Source: Fragum whitleyi
Lineage: Eukaryota > Mollusca > Bivalvia > Cardiida > Cardiidae
Assembly: GCA_948146395.1 (NCBI GenBank)
Contig: OX411548.1
Span: forward strand, 62,205,020-62,269,019
Direction: 5' to 3'
Length of the DNA: 64,000 nucleotides
Below the pieces are notes generated by a model. It ran no database searches. It worked only from the letters and a program-made list of their open reading frames with translations, and had not been told where the DNA came from. A program made the translations under genes and the position numbers. Of this stretch, positions 56,691-64,000 are shown piece by piece. Every line of letters starts with the position of its first letter. Positions within the stretch are counted from its first letter, which is position 1.

Positions 56691-57640
56691 AGAGTTGGCG
56701 TCATGACGTCATCATGGGGCTGACCCCTTATTTAGGGACCAAATTCAGTAAGTGTCCATTTTTTTGGAATTCATTAATCGATTTTATCTCACAAACGCCA
56801 TTTGCTTCGTATAAAGACGCCTGATGTTATGTTTTGATTGACATGAAGACATAAGTGTGACAAATACAATAAAGTGTAACGTATTTTAAATATAAATGTC
56901 TTCCAGGTTGCTTTGTATGAGTACAGTTACTGAAAATATTGACTTTTTTCTCGAAAATTTGTCTGGTGACCTATGCTGAAATTTAGATATGTTGCTGCCA
57001 AACCATTCTGCTGAAGATTTTTTAAATAAAAACCACGTGTCTTCGGGTTACATTTTTTGAAAAAATCGATTCCGCAAAGATATGTCTTTTTTAACGGATG
57101 AAAAATTAAGTGATTTTTTGTATTTCTTAAAATCACTTTCAGACTTCTGAAGCCTATATTTTACAATAAACCCTAATTTCAAATATTCTAGAATACGTTA
57201 TTGCACGGAGTTTAGCTTCAAATAAGCATAGTAACGATGGTTTTGGTGCGACGTGGAACTCGACGGAAACTGTTGCAACAACTTCAAAAAATCAAATTCA
57301 ATAAAAAATGAAACTTTAAGACGGGTCATTTTTATTTGATTAATGCAAAGCATATTCTTTTCGCTACAAAATAACAAAAAAAATCAGCATAGGTCATCGG
57401 ACAGTTTTTTGTTGTTTTGTTTTAGAAATTTCTTTCTATTCACAAAAATGATATGAAAAAGGAATCTTAAAAATCGCCTGTTTTTCTGTTTGAATGTGGA
57501 CAGAAATTAAAATACTAGCTCGGGCGTTTTTGGACTTTCTAAATGAAACTATTTTCTAATTTCAGAAAATATTTGCATATTTTACTGATTTTCGCGGGTC
57601 GAAAAGGGGTTGGCCCCTTAATGACGTCACGACATCAAAT
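56690..57640. mobile_element. Possible ~950-bp element with inverted TGACGTCA-bearing ends
   Basis: Left GTCATGACGTCATCATGGGG-CTGACCCCTT is matched in reverse by AAGGGGTTGGCCCCTTAATG-ACGTCACGAC. Arms are about 40 bp and imperfect. The interior is non-coding by inspection. Confidence 0.5.
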
Positions 57641-57739
57641 GAACGAGCTTCAGACCCTTTTCACTGCGTATTAGCTAATGCCCGCACTTCAAAGATAAAT
57701 CGCAGCAATTATTTTGAGATTTTAAGGAAGTCGAAAATA

Positions 57740-57917
57740 TCTTATGAAAGGGGTGGGGGTAAAAATATCGTTGATTTTGTTCATTCTGAACAAAATTATC
57801 GATATTGGATAACCTCCCTTTAATTTCACTCAAAACCCACTTGTCGCACTCATTCAATTCCATTCCAAAACCATGCCAAAATCATTCATCTTGGCAATTT
57901 CACCATGTTGTTAACTG
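57740..57917 (+). mobile_element. MITE-A copy 7 (right half)
   Basis: Hairpin CGTTGATTTTGTTCATTC-TGAACAAAATTATCG; right end TTTCACCATGTTGTTAACTG then TA. The left part is not recognisable. Confidence 0.8.
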
Positions 57918-58135
57918 TAATTCCGTGTACGAAGATTATGCAGGAGGCTCGAAATTCAATACTCACGCGGATTAGGGCGTGAGACAGTAACAGACAACAA
58001 TATAATTAATTAAAACCAAACATTAGTTTGTGATCAATGATAAATGGTGCCGAATGTACAAAGCCCTAATTAATTAAAACTAGGTCAATGAACGATTCTT
58101 GTTATTTATGTGGTATCATAACGCTATAGATATAC

Positions 58136-58434
58136 TTGACTTAGATTGCCAGTTACACAACTTTACTGCGTCGGACTGTCAATCTAGAGTTCCCTGGAAC
58201 GATCCCTGACGGCGACACTCAGTCTTTCCGACTATTTGTCTCTCAACAATGGGTTGATAATCGAAGACCTATGTGAGATAGCAGTTCGAGGATAGAAAAG
58301 GATGTGATGGTTGTACTGGTGTGAGAAATACCAGGAATCCATTATAAGGTGCTCCAGCTCCCGCAATATAACTGAAAGATTGTTTAAAGCGGCGAAAAAC
58401 CCATTCAAACAAACAAACAAACATAGATATACTT
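58136..58434 (+). mobile_element. SINE family 1, perfect 12-bp duplication
   Basis: ATAGATATACTT lies at 58136-58147 and 58423-58434. The head is 5'-shortened (CGTCGGACTGTCAATCTAGA..GATCCCTGACGG). Tail (AAAC)n. Confidence 0.9.
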
Positions 58435-58479
58435 ATGATTTTTTGCGTCCTTTGATTTATTTTAATTATAAATGTCCAT

Positions 58480-58500
58480 TATTATTATTATTATTATTAT
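58480..58500. repeat. (ATT)n microsatellite
   Basis: About seven ATT units. Confidence 0.9.
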
Positions 58501-58556
58501 TTAATTTTAAGTAAAATACTATTTACTGTGGAACTATGCTGGCTCTCATGGTCATT

Positions 58557-58992
58557 CAGTTGACAACATCGTGAAATTAACAAGTTGGATGATGTTTTAA
58601 TGATTTTGGAATGTAATTGATTGAGGTAGAGGAGCGAGTTTTGAACGAAGTTAAAGGGAGGTAATACGATATCGCTAATTTCGTCCAATTGGACGAAATT
58701 ATCGATATTTCATTACCTCGCTTTATCAAAATCGACGTCCTGTTGTATTTGCGTGTCTCCACCTACCAATAAGACGTTGAAACCAACACCAGCCAATACA
58801 ATCATTGACATATTTCTATCGATTTGAATAAATATTGATAGTTTTGAAAAATTTCGAAGTGTTTTAAACGATTTATCAGCGTTTTCGAATGGTTTGAGTG
58901 AGTGTTTGGAATGATTAAATGGAGAAATGGTCGAGCGATTTAGAATGTTTTTGATTATGGGGTGAAATTCAATATCACGATGTTACTAATTG
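58557..58992 (-). mobile_element. MITE-A copy 8, variant hairpin
   Basis: Starts CAGTTGACAACATCGTGAAA and ends ATCACGATGTTACTAATTG then TA. Hairpin CGCTAATTTCGTCCA-ATTGGACGAAATTATCG carries the TCGTCCA/TGGACGA pair also seen in copy 5. Confidence 0.88.
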
Positions 58993-59275
58993 TAAACTGC
59001 CTATAAATTGAATGCGGATGTTAGTGTGGACTGGAGAAAAATATGTACACCAGCAAAATACTGTGTTTAAATTTGCAGAAAAACAATACTAAGGAACTTC
59101 TTTCGACGGTTTAAAATGTACTACAAATGTATACGTGAAACACAAAGTATACGAATGATTTTAAAAAAATCATTCAATCATCTAAGTAAATGATCTTTTT
59201 AATCTAGACTGATCATTCAATCATCACGAGGCGATCTCAGGTTGATCTCTACTGGAACCAATCTTTATTTCCACT

Positions 59276-60362
59276 TTTTAGCTCACCTGAGCATAAAGTG
59301 CTCAAGGTGAGCTATTGTGATCGTACAATGTCCGTCGTCCGTCGTGCGTCGTGCGTCGTCCGTCGTCCACAATTTCTTTAAACATCTTCTCCTTCTAAAC
59401 CAGTGGACCAATCTTGATGAAACTTGGCAGGAATGTTCCTTGGGTCAAGCTCTACCAAAATTGTTCAAATAAATGAAATCCATCCGTAACTTTCCCTTTA
59501 CCCTTAACAAAAAGGGTGAAAATATGAAAATTTTCAAAAATCTTCTTCTCTGAAACCAGAAGTCAGACAGCTTTCATATTTGGTTTGTAGCATGATCTAA
59601 AGGACCTCTACCAAGTTTGTTCATATCAAGACCCTTGGGTCATATTTGGGCTTTGCCCGGGTGCAACCCTTTTTACAAAGAATCAAAGAGCGGAAACTTT
59701 AAATATCTTCTTCTCTGAAGCCAGACAGCTTTCATATTTGGTATGTAGCATCATCATGTAGGCCTCTACCAAGTTTGTTCATATCAAGACCATGGGGTCA
59801 CATTTGGGCTTTGCCCAGGCGCATCCCTTTTAACTCTTCTGAGCACGAAGGGTAAAAAAAGGAAAATCTTCAAAAATCTTCTTCTCTGAAACTAGTAGGC
59901 AGACAGCTTTCATATTTGGTATGTAGCATCATCTAGTGGACCTCTACCAAGTTTGTTCATATGAAGACCCTGGTATCATACCCCGGCTCCACCCGGGTGC
60001 AACCCTTTTTACATAGAATGAAAGAATGAAAATCTTTAAAAATCTGAATCCAGAGTACACACAGCTTTCATATTTGGTATGTAGCATATCTAGTGGGCCC
60101 CTACCAAGTCTGTTCATATCAAGACCCTGGGGTCATATTTGGGCTCCATGCGGGCGCATCCCTTTTAGCTCATCTGAGCATCCATTTCAACATAGAATCA
60201 AAGAGTGAAAAGGCACATCCTTCTTGATCTTGGCTGAAAATATTCCATGGTATTGATCCTATGTAGAAATGATCTCCTTTTTGACATCTGTCTATTTAAA
60301 ATGTGATGTCCCAGGGGTCAAAGAGACTCAGGTTAGCGATCTAGGACCATGGTCCTCTTGTA
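59276..60362 (+). mobile_element. Complete GCTCA-type element with ~170-bp repeats
   Basis: Starts TTTTTAGCTCACCTGAGCAT with AGTGCTCAAGGTGAGCTATT and a (CGTCGTG)n-like stretch. Ends CTCAGGTTAGCGATCTAGGA with hairpin AGGACCATGGTCCT and CTTG. Internal 'cttcttctctgaaacc..gacagctttcatatttggtatgtagcatc' recurs about four to five times. It is the plus-strand relative of 12211. Confidence 0.85.
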
Positions 60363-60772
60363 AATTCATGGAGTACTTTGGGGGCCTGTTTTACTAAACA
60401 TCTTACGATCATCTTCTTTGTAAGTCACTTTGTGTTGCTTCTACAATAAAAACTAATTAAGGAATTCTGCCATGCATAATCTCATTGGAATCGTCGTATG
60501 ATTCCGATGAGATATTGCAAGACAGAATCTAACAATGACTGAGAATACCATGTACGATTTGTGATTTTGACTTACAATTAATTTTTTCGTAAGAAGTAAA
60601 GTAAAACGGGCCCTAGTTGTCCCTTTTTGCGTGACGGGTCACATTTTAGTATCACACACAGGCTCTTTTTTTTCATACTGTACAAATAAAATATATTTTT
60701 GTAAGATAAAAAATGAAAGATGCCAACTAAGCTAATTCGTTTATAACTTTTCTTAAAAACACTGCAAAAATA

Positions 60773-61180
60773 TAGTTATTTACATCGTGAAATTGACATT
60801 CATCTAAATCAAAACCATTTTAAATCCCTCACTCAGCGCTCCATTCATTCATTCCAAACACCAATTCAAACCACTCAAAAACACCCCTAAATTATTAAGA
60901 AATAAAAAATCAACAGCTGAATTCAAAATGAATATAAAAAGAAAAATCGCGATTTCACGGATGAAATTGAAATTGTAAACGTCTAATTGGGTCTCAAAGA
61001 GATGGGAAGCTGTTTAAAGAACTTTTATCCATTTTTTATTAAAGGGAGGTAATAAATTTTGCTAATTTGTTCATCATATTGAATTATCCCCCTTTATTTT
61101 CTCTCAAAACCCACTCATCGAACCCATTTAATTTCATTCCAAAACCATTCACCCTGTCAATTCCACTACGTTATTAACTG
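60773..61180 (+). mobile_element. MITE-A copy 9 (hairpin centre collapsed)
   Basis: Family ends and body present; hairpin reduced to AAAGGGAGGTAATAAATTTT-GCTAATTTGTTCATCA directly joined to TATTGAATTATCCCCCTTTA. Confidence 0.82.
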
Positions 61181-61184
61181 TATC

Positions 61185-61905
61185 TCATCAACGTTTTAAA
61201 ACAAAATTTTCCGGACAAGCTGAATTTTTGTTAAATTAATGACACAGAACTAAGATATCTTCATCGTAAAAATGTCAAAATGGACACCGCTGTAAAAGTT
61301 AAATAAAATCAAATACGCTCAAAATTTTATGCAGGTTCGTCGATCTAGTACTTCGACTTGATTTTATGTTTGCAAACGAAGTTCTGGGTCACCCCTCTTT
61401 CTTATGAGCTATGCAAGTCTACAAGCGATGTATTTTAAATCATGTCACAGTGACTTTCTAATTGTCATTGATATATGTTATTTATGTGGTACTTATCAAA
61501 ATGTGGTTTGCGTGGAACACAATAACCAAGCGACCACGGTATGTATTATTGCGGTTTACCACGCACGTTGGAAGCCACTTGTCAACAACGTTATGAGATT
61601 TAGCATCCCACAGTCAGCCATAAGAGTCAATCAAAATGCTGACCTTTTTACTTTTTAAAGGTTATGGGGGGCGACTCATGCAAATTTAATCAGTTCGATC
61701 CAATAAAACGAAATTGAAAACAGTGAGTCACTACGTACAGCTTGACTTTGGTTAATTTTCGCCGTATAGCTTTTGCGTCTTCGTGAAATATAAGCTTAGG
61801 TCATGTCACTAATCGAGCGGGAAAGAAGTAGCTAAAAAAAAAGCGTCAAGAAAACTTAAATTCTGATATATGTTGGTATAATCAACGTGACCACCATCCC
61901 TCTAC
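61185..61905. other. Unannotated stretch, weak open frame
   Basis: The 84-codon plus-strand frame at 61404 reads CHSDFLIVIDICYLCGTYQN before a possible donor (ACG|GTATGT), but no acceptor or family supports it. Confidence 0.3.
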
Positions 61906-62006
61906 TCAAATGAGTAGGGGTAAAAACACTTTTGGTTTTAGTTTACATGTTTGATTTTGGACATCATACATGTACTTTTTGATAAAAAAAAAAGAGAAAA
62001 AAAGAG

Positions 62007-62565
<559 letters not shown>

Positions 62566-62773
62566 CATGGACGCGTTTAGGTAAATCATTTCGAAATACT
62601 ATTCACCAAACCTTCAAACAAGCATGGCTAATTTATACTTAAAATGATTGTCCATGAACTGTTAGATGGTAATAAAAAGTAATAAAGCCTTAAAAAGTTT
62701 ATTTTACGCTTGCTTGGGCGAAGAAACAAAATTGATATAATATAATTGTCTAGTCTGTTAAGTGCATGCGGTA

Positions 62774-63222
62774 CAGTTAACAACATCGTGAAATTGACAA
62801 GGTGAATGATTTCGGAATGATTTTAGAATGAAATTGATAGAGTGCAATGAGTGAGTATTGGTTGAATTTGAAAGGAGGTAATCTAATATCGCTAATTTTT
62901 GTTCAGGGTGAACAAAATTAGCGATATTTATTACCTCCCTTGAATAAAAATTGCTTGCAAGTTCTATAAATAGCTTATTACCTCTTTAGGAACCAATCAG
63001 ACGCTTACAATTTCAATTATCTCAGTGAAATAGCGATTTTTTTCTAGGTATATATATTCTGAATGTAGTTGTAGATATTATCTTCTTATTTTTTTTTTGG
63101 GGGGGGGGGGGCGTTTTTGAATGGCTTGAGTGATTGTTTGGAATTCATGAATGGAGCGCTAAATCAACGATTGAGAATAGTTTTGATTGAGATTAAAGTC
63201 ATTTTCAGGATGTTATTAACTG
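62774..63222 (-). mobile_element. MITE-A copy 10 (449 bp, fullest copy)
   Basis: TA flanks; CAGTTAACAACATCGTGAAA at left, TTTTCAGGATGTTATTAACTG at right. Hairpin at 62873-62943. Also carries the family phrase AACCAATCAGACGCTTACAA. A poly(T)/poly(G) run at 63091-63111 is local. Confidence 0.9.
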
Positions 63223-63224
63223 TA

Positions 63225-63675
63225 CAGTTTATAGAATGGTCTCCAAAAGAAAACCTACGTGTACGCTGCAACAAACTGCTCAACGACTACTTTTTTTTGT
63301 TTGTGTTTGTGTGTGTGTGTTTTTTTTTTTTTTTGTGAAAAAGTAGTACATGTTTTCTGAAAGGGGAGGTAGTCGAATTGTATAACAAAAATCATTCGGG
63401 ACGTATTTTCAATGAATATCGACCGGAAAAGCAACGAACTTGAAGGGAATTCAAGGGTACCCCTGATTTCAAAATTAACATTGGTGCGTTGGTAATTTTG
63501 ACATTTCATGCCTATTTGAGAAACAAAAGAACACATCTTCTTCAAAAACTTGATATCTAACGCACGATTGTCGTCGAATTTTGTCACTTAAAGGATTAAT
63601 TGCCAAGTAATTTCGAGACCAATATTTTCAAATTCTCCGAAATTTAGCAACTTTTGCGACTTTCGTAAAGGAGAG
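63225..63675. other. Unannotated stretch with T and GT runs
   Basis: (GT)n at about 63300-63320 and poly(T) to about 63334. The 110-codon minus-strand frame at 63587-63255 ends in these runs and has no support. Confidence 0.4.
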
Positions 63676-63679
63676 TAAT

Positions 63680-64000
63680 TGTGCTTGACCGGTTGCTAAG
63701 GACAACAATGAGAATTATTGTGCTTTGCCGGTTGCTACAGACAACAAAGAGAGTTATTGTATTTGACTGGTTTCTACGGACAACAGGGAGAGTTATTGTG
63801 CTTGACCGGTTGCTACAGACAACAAGGATTGTTATTGTATTTGACCGGTTGCTACAGACAACAAGGAGAATAATTGTGCTTGACCGGTTGCTACAGACAA
63901 CAAGGTGAGTTATTGTGCTTGACTGGTTGCTACAGACGAGGAGAGGAGAGTGATTGTGTTTGACCGGTTGCTACAGACAGCATGAGAGTTGTTGTATATG
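63680..64000 (+). repeat. 39-bp minisatellite, 8 copies to the window edge
   Basis: GACCGGTTGCTACAGACAAC units start at 63687, 63726, 63765, 63804, 63843, 63882 and 63921, exactly 39 bp apart, then 63962. Because 39 is divisible by three, a frame stays open for 75 codons as a 13-residue repeat (LDRLLQTTRRVIV-like). No evidence that it is translated. Confidence 0.9.

Noticed and set aside
56690..57640. Retroviral or LTR element from the inverted ends
   Set aside because: The ends are inverted, not direct, and no gag/pol frame is present.
63255..63587. 110-codon minus-strand frame
   Set aside because: Runs into poly-A/CA simple sequence; no family seen.

Overview
This window is AT-rich eukaryotic DNA from an animal genome. 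It has no operons, no dense coding and no ribosomal RNA. Its repeat content points to a bivalve mollusc. That content includes GCTCACCTGAGCAC-type elements with internal tandem repeats and a 3' hairpin followed by CTTG, tRNA-derived SINEs, many short inverted-repeat elements, and long (AC)n and (TA)n tracts. The species cannot be named from what is visible, and the bivalve call is recognition rather than a search result.

Layout. 1-2.9 kb: a tandem array of a 647-bp core, identical by eye in three copies, separated by (TA)n tracts. 3.9-16.1 kb: a dense field of repeat-bearing elements in both orientations, with internal tandem repeats of about 125, 145, 163, 171 and 301 bp. 16.4-23.8 kb: SINE/tRNA-like units, more elements of the same kinds, and a strict 145-bp tandem repeat. 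23.3-32.5 kb: fold-back elements flanked by TTAA, plus two SINEs, one with a perfect 19-bp target duplication. 34-50 kb: a hairpin-rich stretch. It holds a transposon inserted into a copy of itself, a disrupted large palindrome, and many TGACGTCA palindromes. 53.3-54.8 kb: a broken Tc1/mariner element whose DD34E transposase remnant is the only clear protein-coding homology in the window. It is followed about 100 bp later by an 821-bp non-autonomous TA-flanked element. 56.7-63.2 kb: more MITEs, a repeat-bearing element, and an (AC)114 tract joined to another element. 63.7-64 kb: a 39-bp minisatellite.

Host genes are not well resolved. Several exon-like segments have good splice signals: minus strand near 7.8, 11.2, 17.0 and 26.1 kb, and plus strand at 46.3 kb. 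They suggest introns of one or more host genes, the minus-strand ones possibly from a gene spread over 7.8-17 kb, but none can be assigned to a family. Most other open frames are chance frames in repeats or microsatellites.

The most distinctive system is a family of about 350-450-bp MITEs in ten copies. They have TA flanks, termini near CAGTTAAYAACATCGTGAAA, and an internal 60-75-bp hairpin. Two copies carry paired changes in both arms of that hairpin, so complementarity has been kept while sequence changed. The second is the self-nested 576-bp element with two independent 4-bp target duplications.
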